Part shown: positions 8,243 to 16,287 of the stretch, one piece after another
Layout: each line of letters starts with the position of its first letter
Numbering within the stretch: the first letter of the stretch is position 1
From: Nitrospira sp.
GTDB taxonomy: Bacteria; Nitrospirota; Nitrospiria; Nitrospirales; Nitrospiraceae
NCBI GenBank assembly: GCA_016788885.1
Contig: JAEURX010000043.1
Span: forward strand, 1 to 64,000
Reading direction: 5' to 3'
Length of the DNA stretch: 64,000 nt
Translations under genes and position numbers: made by a program
Notes under the pieces: generated by a model
What the model was told of the DNA's origin: nothing
Seen by the model: only the letters and a program-made list of their open reading frames with translations
Databases searched by the model: none

Positions 8243-8977
8243 TTACATGACAATACCGCCGCCGGCCTGAATTGTCTGTCCCGTCAGCCACCGTGCCTCT
8301 TCACTCACCAGAAATGCCACCACATCGGCAATATCCGCCGGAAGGCCCAGGCGCTGGGTCGGAGAGCCTTGAAGACCGATCTGCCGGTACTGGTCGGTCA
8401 GGACGCCGCTGTCGGTAATCCCGGGCGACACGGCGTTCACGGTAATCCCTCTGGGAGCGAGTTCCTGGGCAATGCCCTTCGTCAATTGCTCCAACGCCCG
8501 CTTACTGCCCAAATACGCGCTGGCGCCATGAAAATGCAACTGCGTGCCGGCGGTGGTGATGTTCACGATACGCCCCTGTTCCGACAACACCTTGGACGCC
8601 TCCTGCATCGCAAAGTAGGGCCCCTTGGCGTGTAACCCGATCAATGCATCAAAATCCGCCTCAGTGGTTTCGAGAAAAGATTTCGGCGAGAACTTTCCGG
8701 CATTGTTGACCAGGATGTCCAGACGGCCGTACCGGGCAACGGTCTCCTGCACCACTCGCCGGGCCTCATCCGCACGACTCATATCGGCGTGGAGCGCCCA
8801 CGCCGTTCCGCCGCGTGCTTGGATAGCAGCTACGACATCACCCGCCTGCTGCGCGCGAGTTCGATAGTGGACCACGACGGTGGCCCCCTGTTCGGCCAAT
8901 CTCAAGGCGATCGCTTTGCCGATCCCGCCGGATGCTCCTGTAACAATCGCCACCTTTCCGCTCAACGACCCCATCAT
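8243..8977 (-). CDS. Short-chain dehydrogenase/reductase
   Basis: 244 residues from the ATG at 8977 (a second ATG follows at 8974), preceded by AGAGGGA. The Rossmann motif TGASGGIG is at the N-terminus, followed by NNAG and the catalytic YLGSK. By my alignment the usual catalytic Ser, 13 residues before the Tyr, is a Thr. The protein resembles FabG-type 3-oxoacyl reductases and general NAD(P)H-dependent SDRs; the basic residues after the first loop (HYRTRAQQ) favour NADPH. Substrate unknown. Divergent from the methyltransferase at 9076; upstream of ridA. Confidence 0.9.
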   Translation of the reverse strand: MMGSLSGKVAIVTGASGGIGKAIALRLAEQGATVVVHYRTRAQQAGDVVAAIQARGGTAWALHADMSRADEARRVVQETVARYGRLDILVNNAGKFSPKSFLETTEADFDALIGLHAKGPYFAMQEASKVLSEQGRIVNITTAGTQLHFHGASAYLGSKRALEQLTKGIAQELAPRGITVNAVSPGITDSGVLTDQYRQIGLQGSPTQRLGLPADIADVVAFLVSEEARWLTGQTIQAGGGIVM

Positions 8978-9075
8978 TGTTCCCTCTGCACCCACGAGCT
9001 CCGACCGGGCATCCGGAGATGATCCACCATCCGCCGGCACTCGCCTCCGCCCGGTCCATCTGTTACTGTTCGTCG

Positions 9076-9759
9076 ATGAGCATTCAGCTGGATCAGACGG
9101 TCCCGTTCGGCCGTTCGTTGCGCGAGTACGAATTGATGTTCTCGCTGAGCGCATCCGACCGTCGATGCCGCATTCTGGATTGCGCCGCCGGACCAGCCAG
9201 CTTCAATGCCGAACTCACGGCCGCCGGTGGCACGGTCTGCTCGTTCGACCCACTGTATCAATTCACCGGAGCAGAGATCCAACGGCAATTCTTCTCCACC
9301 CTGGATCATGTGATCGAGCAGGTGCGAGCGACGCCGCAGAATTGGGTCTGGACGTATCATCGCGACCCGGAGGATCTGCGACGGAACCGGATCACGGTCA
9401 TGGACGCATTTGTCGCCGATTACCGCGAGGGGAGGGGAACGGACCGGTATGTCTGTGGTTCCTTGCCGGCCTTGCCGTTCGAGCGCGACGCGTTCGACCT
9501 TGCCCTCTCGTCCCATTTTCTGTTTCTGTACTCAGACCACTTCTCCCAGACGTTCCACTTGGACTCGGTTCGTGCGCTGATGCGGGTCGCGCGTGAGGTC
9601 CGGATCTTCCCGTTGATCGCCCTGAGAGCCGAACGGTCGCAACATCTCGAGCCGGTCTGCAACCAATTGCAACACGATGGGTACCAAGTCTCGATCGAAC
9701 AGGTGGGATATGAGCTTCAACGCGGGGGGAATGACATGCTACGCGTGCGTCGACCGTAA
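9076..9759 (+). CDS. SAM-dependent methyltransferase-like protein
   Basis: 227 residues from the ATG at 9076. Residues about 31-40 give motif I of class I methyltransferases (ILDCAAGPASF), followed by an acidic end of strand 2 (SFDPLY) and a region resembling motif IV (FDLALSSHFLFLY). The target is unknown. Similar stand-alone proteins occur widely as uncharacterised methyltransferases. The only plus-strand gene between oxyR and dciA; it converges with the nitroreductase gene at 9776. Confidence 0.75.
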   Translation: MSIQLDQTVPFGRSLREYELMFSLSASDRRCRILDCAAGPASFNAELTAAGGTVCSFDPLYQFTGAEIQRQFFSTLDHVIEQVRATPQNWVWTYHRDPEDLRRNRITVMDAFVADYREGRGTDRYVCGSLPALPFERDAFDLALSSHFLFLYSDHFSQTFHLDSVRALMRVAREVRIFPLIALRAERSQHLEPVCNQLQHDGYQVSIEQVGYELQRGGNDMLRVRRP

Positions 9760-9775
9760 CCAGGTCGGGACGCCT

Positions 9776-10381
9776 TCAGTCAGTCGGCCAATCCGGGGGC
9801 ACGTCCCAGCGCCCGATGGATACGATCTCTCTCACGGACTTTCGCTCTCGAGATGCCAGCTCCCGCTGACGCAACCGCTCATCCAATATCGCCGGATCAC
9901 CCGAATACCCGACCGCGATCATCGCCACCGGTTCATACCCCGCCGGAATTTTGAGCTCAACCCTTGCCATCTCTCTGTCGAAGCCCGCCATCTGATGCGC
10001 AACCAATCCCATCGCCGTGGCCTGCAGTGAGAGACTCAGTGCGGCCATGCCGGTGTCGTGCCAGGCATGCCGGTTCGGCGTCCCGTTCTCCTCAAAGTTC
10101 ATCCGCGCCACAGAGAGAAGCAGCACCGGCGCCCGGAACGCCCATTTCTTATTGCTTTCCTTGAGACAGGCCAACAGCCGGTCATACGCTGGCGGATCGG
10201 CCTTGGTCCCGACGACGAACTGCCAGGGCTGTTCGTTGCTCGATGACGGCGCCCACCTAGCCGCTTCAAACAGGCTTCTCAATTTTTCCGGTTCGACCAT
10301 CCGTTCCGAAAAGGCTCGCGGGCTCCATCGACGCCTCAGCAGATCATGAATGGGAGAGTGCGTCTCAGCGGGCTTTTCCAT
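9776..10381 (-). CDS. Nitroreductase-family flavoprotein
   Basis: 201 residues, standard for the family. N-terminal LLRRRWSPRAFSE contains the Arg/Ser pair that contacts FMN phosphate, and ARWAPSSSNEQPWQFVV is the classic second FMN-binding segment. C-terminal MIAVGYSGDP completes the flavin site. Family enzymes reduce nitro compounds, quinones or enones with NAD(P)H in the cytoplasm. A good AAGGAG ribosome site precedes the ATG. The acetyltransferase gene lies 18 bases upstream. Confidence 0.92.
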   Translation of the reverse strand: MEKPAETHSPIHDLLRRRWSPRAFSERMVEPEKLRSLFEAARWAPSSSNEQPWQFVVGTKADPPAYDRLLACLKESNKKWAFRAPVLLLSVARMNFEENGTPNRHAWHDTGMAALSLSLQATAMGLVAHQMAGFDREMARVELKIPAGYEPVAMIAVGYSGDPAILDERLRQRELASRERKSVREIVSIGRWDVPPDWPTD

Positions 10382-10399
10382 GAACGCTCCTTCTGTGAA

Positions 10400-10984
10400 T
10401 TATTCTGTTGTCCGGGCGGGTGAGGCCAACTTGCGCACGACGCGTGCTGGATTGCCGACTGCGACACAATCGGCGGGGACCGAGTGGACCACTACGCTGC
10501 CCGCACCCACCACACTGCGATCACCGATCGTCACACCGGGTAGAATCACCGCTCCGCCGCCGATCCAGACGTCATTCCCGATCCGGATCGGTCGCGCAGA
10601 TTCCAGGCCGGACCGGCGTACCTCTGCCTCGAGCGGATGCTGCGCCGTGTATAGCTGCACGGCAGGGCCGACTTGCACGTCATTCCCGATGTCGATGAGA
10701 GCACAGTCGAGAAAAATGCCATGATAGTTGATGAACACGTTCCGGCCGAGGTGGATGTTGTAGCCGTAATCGCACGTGAACTGCGGCATGATGACGGTTC
10801 CATCTCCGACGGAACCCATGAACTCACGAAGCAGTGACAGCAGTAGATCCGGCGCGCCATCCGTGATGGCATTATAGCGAGCGAGCATCATCTGCGCCCG
10901 GCGACGCTCCAGGGTGAGCTCCCCCGACGATGCGCGATACAGCTCCCCGGCTAACATGTTGCGCTTGTCGCTTTGTTCAGTCAT
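10400..10984 (-). CDS. Maltose/galactoside-type sugar O-acetyltransferase
   Basis: 194 residues of the LacA/Maa/NodL type. An N-terminal alpha segment (MLAGELYRASSGEL) precedes a left-handed beta-helix of hexapeptide repeats (VFINYH, IDIGND, IRIGNDVWIGGGAVILPGVTIG). The catalytic His lies in YTAQHPL. It uses acetyl-CoA to acetylate a sugar hydroxyl; the physiological substrate is rarely known. Sits between the HAD phosphatase and nitroreductase genes with small gaps. Confidence 0.93.
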   Translation of the reverse strand: MTEQSDKRNMLAGELYRASSGELTLERRRAQMMLARYNAITDGAPDLLLSLLREFMGSVGDGTVIMPQFTCDYGYNIHLGRNVFINYHGIFLDCALIDIGNDVQVGPAVQLYTAQHPLEAEVRRSGLESARPIRIGNDVWIGGGAVILPGVTIGDRSVVGAGSVVVHSVPADCVAVGNPARVVRKLASPARTTE

Positions 10985-11000
10985 CTTGGCACGGCGTCAC

Positions 11001-11699
11001 TTACACCAGCGGGTCTGGGCGAACTCCGCATTCGTCCAAGTGACGCAGGAGGTCGGCGGGATCATGGTAGGTACGGTATGCACCCGCCCGTTCGAGTTCC
11101 TCTCGACCGTAGCCTCCCGACAACAGACCCACGCCGAGCGCCGATGCCCTGCGAGCGGCCAGCAGGTCCCAGACGCTATCACCGACCACGATACACTTGC
11201 CAATCGGCATATGGAGTTGCTCGGCAGCCGTCAGAAATAAATCGGGATCGGGTTTGGCGCGTTTCACTTGATCGCGAGTTACCACCGGCGTGCCGGCAGG
11301 CAACTTCAGCAACTTCAATGTATGTTGTGCGCTCTGCAGCCGTCCGCTGGTCGCGATGGCATAGGGCACACGACCCGCCGTCAGCGCATCCAGCAGATCC
11401 TGCGCGCCAGGCAGTATCCGTAGCGATGGAGCCTGTTTCACGAACGCTTCTGCGTGGACCCGCTGAATGCGCTCCGCGTCCTCCTTCGAAACCGGCCGGC
11501 CGGTTTCGCGCAGGAGGGCATGTAACATCAGACCGCCACTCATCCCGATCTGGCGATGGATCCTCCAGACCGGCAATTCGATTCCCGCGGCTTGAGTGGC
11601 TTCACGCCAGGCCAGTACATGTTGATAGACACTATCCACCAGCGTGCCGTCCAGGTCGAAGAGAAACGCGAGCCCCTCACGATCATGCACAACAGCCAT
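11001..11699 (-). CDS. HAD-superfamily phosphatase (phosphoglycolate/beta-phosphoglucomutase-like)
   Basis: 232 residues. All HAD motifs are present: FDLDGTLVDS (motif I, catalytic Asp near residue 14), ATSG (motif II), the Lys of KRAKPDPD (motif III) and VVGDSVWD (motif IV). An alpha-helical cap between motifs I and II makes it a subclass IA enzyme such as phosphoglycolate phosphatase or a sugar-phosphate phosphatase. Only five bases separate it from the osmC gene upstream, so the genes are likely one transcript. Confidence 0.9.
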   Translation of the reverse strand: MAVVHDREGLAFLFDLDGTLVDSVYQHVLAWREATQAAGIELPVWRIHRQIGMSGGLMLHALLRETGRPVSKEDAERIQRVHAEAFVKQAPSLRILPGAQDLLDALTAGRVPYAIATSGRLQSAQHTLKLLKLPAGTPVVTRDQVKRAKPDPDLFLTAAEQLHMPIGKCIVVGDSVWDLLAARRASALGVGLLSGGYGREELERAGAYRTYHDPADLLRHLDECGVRPDPLV

Positions 11700-11704
11700 A
11701 CCGG

Positions 11705-12130
11705 TCAGCGCTCCAACTTGGCGTCCATGGTGATGGTGGTATTCAATAGGCGGGAGATGGGGCAGCCGGTTTTGGCCGCCGTGGTCGCTTTGTCCCAGGC
11801 CGCAGCATCAGCGTTTGGCACCTTCCCCCTCACGTCCAAATGAATGCCGGTGACGGTCCATCCTGCATCCAGTTTTTCCATGGTGACCGTGGCGGTCGTC
11901 GCAAGGTGATCGGCCACAAGATTCGCCGCCCCCAATTGACCGGAGAGCGCCATGGTAAAACAACCAGCATGCGCGGCGGCGATCAGCTCTTCCGGGTTCG
12001 TGCCTTTCCCATTCTCAAATCGCGTGCTGAATGAATATTGGGTCCCGTTCAAGACACCGCTGTCGGTCGAGACGGTCCCTTTGCCGGTTTTGAGATCTCC
12101 CTGCCATTGTGCCGACGCATGCCGTTTCAT
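11705..12130 (-). CDS. osmC: OsmC-type thiol peroxidase
   Basis: 141 residues matching OsmC. Both redox cysteines are in place: [10 protein letters not shown] (peroxidatic) and [10 protein letters not shown] (resolving). OsmC reduces organic hydroperoxides in the cytoplasm as a dimer. N-terminal [19 protein letters not shown] is also typical of the family. Located immediately upstream of the HAD phosphatase gene. Together with OxyR, peroxidase and rhodaneses it adds to a peroxide/thiol defence theme. Confidence 0.93.
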   Translation of the reverse strand: MKRHASAQWQGDLKTGKGTVSTDSGVLNGTQYSFSTRFENGKGTNPEELIAAAHAGCFTMALSGQLGAANLVADHLATTATVTMEKLDAGWTVTGIHLDVRGKVPNADAAAWDKATTAAKTGCPISRLLNTTITMDAKLER

Positions 12131-12261
12131 AAGATCCTCCAGATTTAGATATTCATCGCCTGTACGGCGCGGTACAGTCCACCGTCAGCGGACAGACCGT
12201 CCGCCTCCGCGGCATGACACCATCAGACCATCACGCGTCGTTGAATCGATCGGAGCACTGC

Positions 12262-12633
12262 CTACTTCTCGACGTCGAATCCGTCATCCTTCCACCAACG
12301 CCATCCGCCGTCGAGCTCCATAATGGGATAGCCCTGCTCGGCAAACTGCACGGCAGCGGTCGCGGCAAGATGACAGACCTGTGAATAACAGTAGAGCACG
12401 TTGATCTTGTCTTTTCGCAACCCTGTGAAGGAATGCCACTGATCCTTCGGTAGATTCACCGCGCCGGGGATATGCCCCTCGGCATAATCTTCCGCCGCCC
12501 GCACATCGACCACATTCACTTCCTTGTTCTTCATCATCCGCTCCAGTTCAACCGGACCGGTGGTGAAGGCCATCTTGGCCTCAAAGAATTCCTTGGCTTT
12601 TGCCGGGTCATTGGTCATCACTGGTGTTGCCAT
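12262..12633 (-). CDS. Single-domain rhodanese-like protein
   Basis: 123 residues, one rhodanese fold: [23 protein letters not shown], active-site loop [11 protein letters not shown] and a closing ELDGGWRWW. Two cysteines lie in the loop, and the first (YCYS) aligns with the catalytic persulfide Cys. No signal peptide, so cytoplasmic. Substrate unknown. It has its own intergenic gap on both sides. Confidence 0.85.
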   Translation of the reverse strand: MATPVMTNDPAKAKEFFEAKMAFTTGPVELERMMKNKEVNVVDVRAAEDYAEGHIPGAVNLPKDQWHSFTGLRKDKINVLYCYSQVCHLAATAAVQFAEQGYPIMELDGGWRWWKDDGFDVEK

Positions 12634-12776
12634 GGTCTTCCTCCCTATAGATCGGTGATCAATGTTATTCCCATGCTCCAGTGGGATGCAGGACTCGCAC
12701 TTGCGTGCTGACTTCTCACGTTAGAGAGTCTCGTTGGTCTATGCAAGCGCTGATTGCCCTTTCCTGCAATCTGGCT

Positions 12777-13115
12777 TTACTGCACCTCCACCGTAATAGT
12801 ATCGGTTGCGGCCAAATGCTCGTGATCGTGAGTCGCGGCTTGAACTGTGATCTTATGCTTGCCTTTGCTGAGACCTTTGAATGTGCCGGGAAACTTCTTC
12901 TGCGGTTCGCCGTCGAGATACACATGACCATGAGCCGCTTTAGCCCCCTTCGTGAGTTCGTAGGTCAGCTCGAAGGTCTCTCCCACCTTGGCCCCATCCT
13001 TCGGCGAGGTGATCTTGATGTGAGATCCATCCTCCACTTCGGCGAACAGGGAACCGGCCGAGAACATCAGTCCAGCCGCAAACAACATCGCGCAGAATCC
13101 TTTCATGTATCGCAT
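12777..13115 (-). CDS. Exported Ig-like domain protein (DUF4399-like)
   Basis: 112 residues. A signal peptide (hydrophobic run ending SAGSLFAEVEDG) leads into one beta-sandwich domain: HIKITSPKDGAKVGETFELTYELT ... HGHVYLDGEP ... GLSKGKHKITVQAATHDHE. The His-rich end (HDHEHL) and HGHVYLDG are reminiscent of DUF4399 periplasmic proteins. Role unknown; may bind metal or a partner protein. Preceded by the Spy-like lipoprotein gene. Confidence 0.7.
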   Translation of the reverse strand: MRYMKGFCAMLFAAGLMFSAGSLFAEVEDGSHIKITSPKDGAKVGETFELTYELTKGAKAAHGHVYLDGEPQKKFPGTFKGLSKGKHKITVQAATHDHEHLAATDTITVEVQ

Positions 13116-13217
13116 CGCATCCTCCTGGTTTCACTCTGTAGATTGTTCATCGCTCACCGTTCATTCTCAGCGCACTTCATTCCTCCGGGACAACCCGACC
13201 GCCTGACGGCCCTCTTC

Positions 13218-13658
13218 TTAGTGGTCGCCATAGCGATCCATCCATTTTCGAATGTGTTCCACCGCTTCAGTCTTTTGTTCCGGCCGGAGGGTCGCATGCC
13301 ATTCCGCCACCTTGGGCAGGACGCGCTGCATCACACGCTTCTGTTCGGCCTGGTGTCGGTCCATCAACTGAGACAACTTGGCCTGGTCCAGCCGGTTGCT
13401 CTGCACCTGAGCGATCACTTCCTCCATAATGGCGTTGTGCTCCTGCTGCGATTCGGCACGGGCCGCCACCATTTCATCCCTCACCGCCATCAACTTCGCC
13501 TTCTGCTGGTCGTCCAGATCCAAATGTTTAGCAATCTTGCTCGTCATCCAATCCGCCCGCTCAGCCGGCGTATGGTGCCGATGACAGCCAGCCCCAACCA
13601 GCGCTCCGGCCAGAACCAACGTCCCGACGACCACTCTGAATGTGTTCTGCATCCTCAT
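13218..13658 (-). CDS. Spy/CpxP-like periplasmic lipoprotein, copy 1
   Basis: 146 residues from the ATG at 13658, which follows GGGAGGAGGAG. The lipobox is GALVGAGC, so the mature protein is lipid anchored. The mature part is almost wholly helical, with HLDLDDQQKAKLMAVRDEM and a repeat of Gln/Lys/Glu-rich amphipathic helices, typical of Spy/CpxP/LTXXQ periplasmic chaperones and metal-sensor accessory proteins. The His-rich N-terminus (CHRHH) could bind metal. A near-identical copy lies at 21824-22264: 11 differences over the 122 residues from the lipobox Cys. Confidence 0.8.
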   Translation of the reverse strand: MRMQNTFRVVVGTLVLAGALVGAGCHRHHTPAERADWMTSKIAKHLDLDDQQKAKLMAVRDEMVAARAESQQEHNAIMEEVIAQVQSNRLDQAKLSQLMDRHQAEQKRVMQRVLPKVAEWHATLRPEQKTEAVEHIRKWMDRYGDH

Positions 13659-13689
13659 ACGCTCCTCCTCCCTGATTGATCTCATGGGC

Positions 13690-13986
13690 TCAATACTCGA
13701 AGGCTACGCGGTAGAGAGCAGGCGTCATCTCAACGCCCAGCTCTCTCAGCTTCTCCTTCATGGGCGTGACACTCCTCTCGTAGGCCTTCCAATACAGGGT
13801 TTCATTCTCCCACATGGCCACGTTGATATAGTTGAACCGGCTGTCCGGCTTGAGGCTGTTATGAAAGTGGCCGCTGATGAATCCCTCTTGCTTCGTGATC
13901 TGTTCCTTGACGTCCCGCCACCACTGCACAAACTCAGCCTCTTTGTCGGCGGGCACCGAAAACACATTGATCAATGTCACCGGCAT
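13690..13986 (-). CDS. Antibiotic-biosynthesis-monooxygenase (ABM) domain protein
   Basis: 98 residues, a single ABM ferredoxin-like fold: VTLINVFSVPADKEAEFVQWW, then EGFISGHFHNSL and FNYINVAMWENETLYWKAY. Such proteins are small dimeric oxygenases or heme/quinone-binding proteins; specific activity cannot be told. No signal peptide. It lies 31 bases upstream of the Spy-like lipoprotein start on the same strand. Confidence 0.85.
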   Translation of the reverse strand: MPVTLINVFSVPADKEAEFVQWWRDVKEQITKQEGFISGHFHNSLKPDSRFNYINVAMWENETLYWKAYERSVTPMKEKLRELGVEMTPALYRVAFEY

Positions 13987-14078
13987 CAGGCACCTCCATG
14001 ACCATCCTCGACCGCGACATCCGCTGACGAGTCACCTACGGTCTGGCGGAAGCAGAGCCCCCGCCAGACCCAATCAGG

Positions 14079-14996
14079 TTACTGCGCCTTTCGCACGTCG
14101 ATCACGGTTCCTTCTTCGTTCAACTCGAGCACGATATGCGAACCATCTTCGATCGGTTTGGTCTTGATCTCCATCCGCTCCAGCGGGAATTCCTTGACGC
14201 CATCCGGCGTGGCGAGCCTGACCAGATTCTTGTTCGGCCCAGTACGGATCAACTTGCCGAAGATCAGGCGATGGGTCCCGGACTTGGCCTTGTCTTTGCC
14301 ATGCACGTCGATCACCATGCCTTCTTCATTGATCCAGAGTGACACGCGATCGCCGACCGCTGCATCAGCAGGAGCATACTTCCTCATCAGGGTGTACTGA
14401 GCGGCCGGCGTCTTCACATAGACAAGGCCAGACTCAAACTTGGTGACCACCCCATCCGCCTGAATGACATAGCCGGGTTTCGTCCTCGGATGTTCGTCGA
14501 AGCTCATCTCCACGGTGAACCGGTTGATGTCGATCATCTTTCCTGCTTCGTTCAACTCGATCGTCACCGGCGCCCCTTCCTCTAAAGCGGACAATTTGGA
14601 CTTTCCGGTTTGGACATCGATGGCCTTCTCTCCTTCCGGCGTCCACACCTTGATTTCCTTCTTGTCCGACGAGGTATAGACCAGGTTGCCGGTCACGAAG
14701 CGATGGGCATGGGGCTTGTCCCCCTTCCGATGGACATCGATCACGGCGTTGTTTTCATTGACCCGCATTTCTACTTCTTCCCCAACCTCGAGATTCTTGG
14801 GCGTGAGCGTCGACGCAATTTTCATCGTTCCCCAGGGCGTCTTCACCGTGGTGATCCCGGACTGCACATTCGACACCACCCCGCTGACCTTCATGTGCGT
14901 CGCGTTCTTGACCACGCCTTCGGCGGTGAATCCAGAGGCCACTCCCAGGAACAAACTCAACACCAACGAACCAAGAACCATCATAGTGTGTCTCAT
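14079..14996 (-). CDS. Exported protein with four internal beta-repeats
   Basis: 305 residues. A signal peptide (hydrophobic run to about residue 23) is followed by four degenerate repeats of about 70 residues, each ending in a phrase of the type NExxxVIDVH, namely NENNAVIDVH, NEAGKMIDIN, NEEGMVIDVH and NEEGTVIDVR. Each repeat also has a VxTPxG strand (VKTPWG, VWTPEG, VKTPAA, LATPDG). This suggests four small beta-barrel or OB-like units (DUF5666-like in style) in the periplasm. No known enzyme motif. It sits 13 bases upstream... of no gene in the same frame; the STAS gene precedes it by a 13-base gap. Confidence 0.75.
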   Translation of the reverse strand: MRHTMMVLGSLVLSLFLGVASGFTAEGVVKNATHMKVSGVVSNVQSGITTVKTPWGTMKIASTLTPKNLEVGEEVEMRVNENNAVIDVHRKGDKPHAHRFVTGNLVYTSSDKKEIKVWTPEGEKAIDVQTGKSKLSALEEGAPVTIELNEAGKMIDINRFTVEMSFDEHPRTKPGYVIQADGVVTKFESGLVYVKTPAAQYTLMRKYAPADAAVGDRVSLWINEEGMVIDVHGKDKAKSGTHRLIFGKLIRTGPNKNLVRLATPDGVKEFPLERMEIKTKPIEDGSHIVLELNEEGTVIDVRKAQ

Positions 14997-15009
14997 GATA
15001 CGACTCCTT

Positions 15010-15297
15010 TCATTTTTGACTGAGAATTCTTGTCTTGCCTAACCTCTGCACGATGGCCCTCGTCAGACAGCCTGACGTGAAGATGGTGGCCCCTTTGTGA
15101 TACATCTCGGACAGCAACCTGGTCCCCGCCTCATCGATGAAGGTCACTTCGTGGAGATCGACATGGCATGGGGCCGGTTCGCCGAATTCCCGGTTCAGCC
15201 AGCAATTCCGCAATTCTTTGACCCAGGGACCGGCCAACCGTCCGGAAAGTACGAAGATGGTTCCCCGGTTTGTCTTCGACACCGTAATTTTCAACAT
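15010..15297 (-). CDS. STAS-domain protein
   Basis: 95 residues forming one STAS domain: VLSGRLAGPWVKELRNCW, HVDLHEVTFIDEAGTRLLSEM. In anti-sigma factor antagonists the motif is usually D-S-(S/A)-G with a phosphorylatable Ser; here it reads D-E-A-G. The site therefore carries a negatively charged Glu and would not be switched by Ser phosphorylation. No kinase or anti-sigma gene is adjacent. It may act as a constitutive binding module. It starts 63 bases downstream of the DoxX gene on the same strand. Confidence 0.8.
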   Translation of the reverse strand: MLKITVSKTNRGTIFVLSGRLAGPWVKELRNCWLNREFGEPAPCHVDLHEVTFIDEAGTRLLSEMYHKGATIFTSGCLTRAIVQRLGKTRILSQK

Positions 15298-15359
15298 GGT
15301 CGTGGATCTTTTCGTTCATCGAGTACGGCCGGACCGGTACCAGGCCTTCACCATGACGC

Positions 15360-15866
15360 TCAGAACATGCGCAACGCGAAACTCGCTTCCCGCGCCTTCG
15401 TCACCGGAACTGCCGCCCGTTCGCCAAACCAGCGAGCGATCAGACCATCCAGCGACCACTTGCCTCCCCCGACGACCAGCAACGCCAAGCTCATGCCGAT
15501 CACGAGCAGGTGATATTCGAACCCTTCACCGGCCTGCTGTCCGAACCAGTTCATGAAGAACCCTTGCGGCAAGTGCACGGTCAGGATCGCGCCGAGCATG
15601 ATGACGATGAAGCTCGCCGCCGTGAACCGCGTGAGCAGGCCCGCGATCAATCCCAGACTGCCGATGGATTCGCCGATGATGACGAGAAACGCGACTAGCC
15701 AGGGAAGACCCATTTTTTGAGTAAAGAATCCCATGGTGCCCTCGAACCCGAACCCTCCGTACCAGCCCAACAATTTCTGGGCTCCATGCGCGAAGATCAC
15801 ACCCCCCAACACCACCCGCAGAATCAAACCAGCCCAGGAATCATCTGTTTTGAAAAAGCTGTACAT
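15360..15866 (-). CDS. DoxX-family membrane protein, copy 1
   Basis: 168 residues with four hydrophobic segments. The DoxX pattern is clear: RVVLGGVIFAHGAQKLLGW, FVIIGE-like glycine/acid motif in helix 2, and LGAILTVHLPQGFFMNW. DoxX proteins are inner-membrane partners in thiol/oxidative stress systems, with quinone or sulfur metabolism roles in some species. A closely similar copy starts the operon at 30979-31425. A 20-residue C-terminal extension (from about residue 149) distinguishes this copy. Confidence 0.9.
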   Translation of the reverse strand: MYSFFKTDDSWAGLILRVVLGGVIFAHGAQKLLGWYGGFGFEGTMGFFTQKMGLPWLVAFLVIIGESIGSLGLIAGLLTRFTAASFIVIMLGAILTVHLPQGFFMNWFGQQAGEGFEYHLLVIGMSLALLVVGGGKWSLDGLIARWFGERAAVPVTKAREASFALRMF

Positions 15867-15896
15867 GTCGAACCTCCTTCGTCTTATGGGGTTGAA

Positions 15897-16034
15897 TTAC
15901 CGTGTGCGTCCTTGAAACCTCACCGGTTGCCACGCCGGCTGAATCATCCAATCCTTGACCAACACCATCAGGGTCACGAGGGGAATGCAGGCCAACAGTC
16001 CGTACCACCAGATCCACACCATCACGTTCTTCAT
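15897..16034 (-). CDS. Small single-pass membrane protein
   Basis: 45 residues from the ATG at 16034, which has GGAGGGTGAG upstream; longer in-frame starts lack a ribosome site. One transmembrane helix (VWIWWYGLLACIPLVTLMVL) is followed by a short basic tail. No family recognised. It lies 30 bases upstream of the doxX gene, so the two are probably co-expressed and the peptide could be an accessory subunit of DoxX. Confidence 0.6.
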   Translation of the reverse strand: MKNVMVWIWWYGLLACIPLVTLMVLVKDWMIQPAWQPVRFQGRTR

Positions 16035-16201
16035 GGACTCACCCTCCATTCTCTCAATGCGTTGCTGTGCATCCCTATCAGCAAGGGCCGTTCCCGTTCG
16101 GCGCCACGGAGGTGACACGCGCTAACGCATTGACGATACGTTGGATTTCGAAGACGGAGCCTGATGAGTCCCGATGTGCGGGGTTGACGTGACGAAAGAG
16201 A

Positions 16202-16240
16202 AACGACGATCCATCGTCAGGTGACGAAGGCCTTCGTCAC
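16202..16240. terminator. Hairpin pair downstream of the ABC exporter operon
   Basis: Positions 16221-16240 are a perfect 20-bp palindrome (GTGACGAAGG/CCTTCGTCAC). Just beyond it, on the minus strand, is a second hairpin (GACGA, TGGA, TCGTC) followed by GTTTCTCTTTC. Lying 48 bases past the stop of the last exporter gene, this is a likely transcription end for that operon. Confidence 0.5.
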
Positions 16241-16287
16241 AATATGACGGGAAGTGGCAGTGCGCACGGTGATGGAGCGATGTGGGC

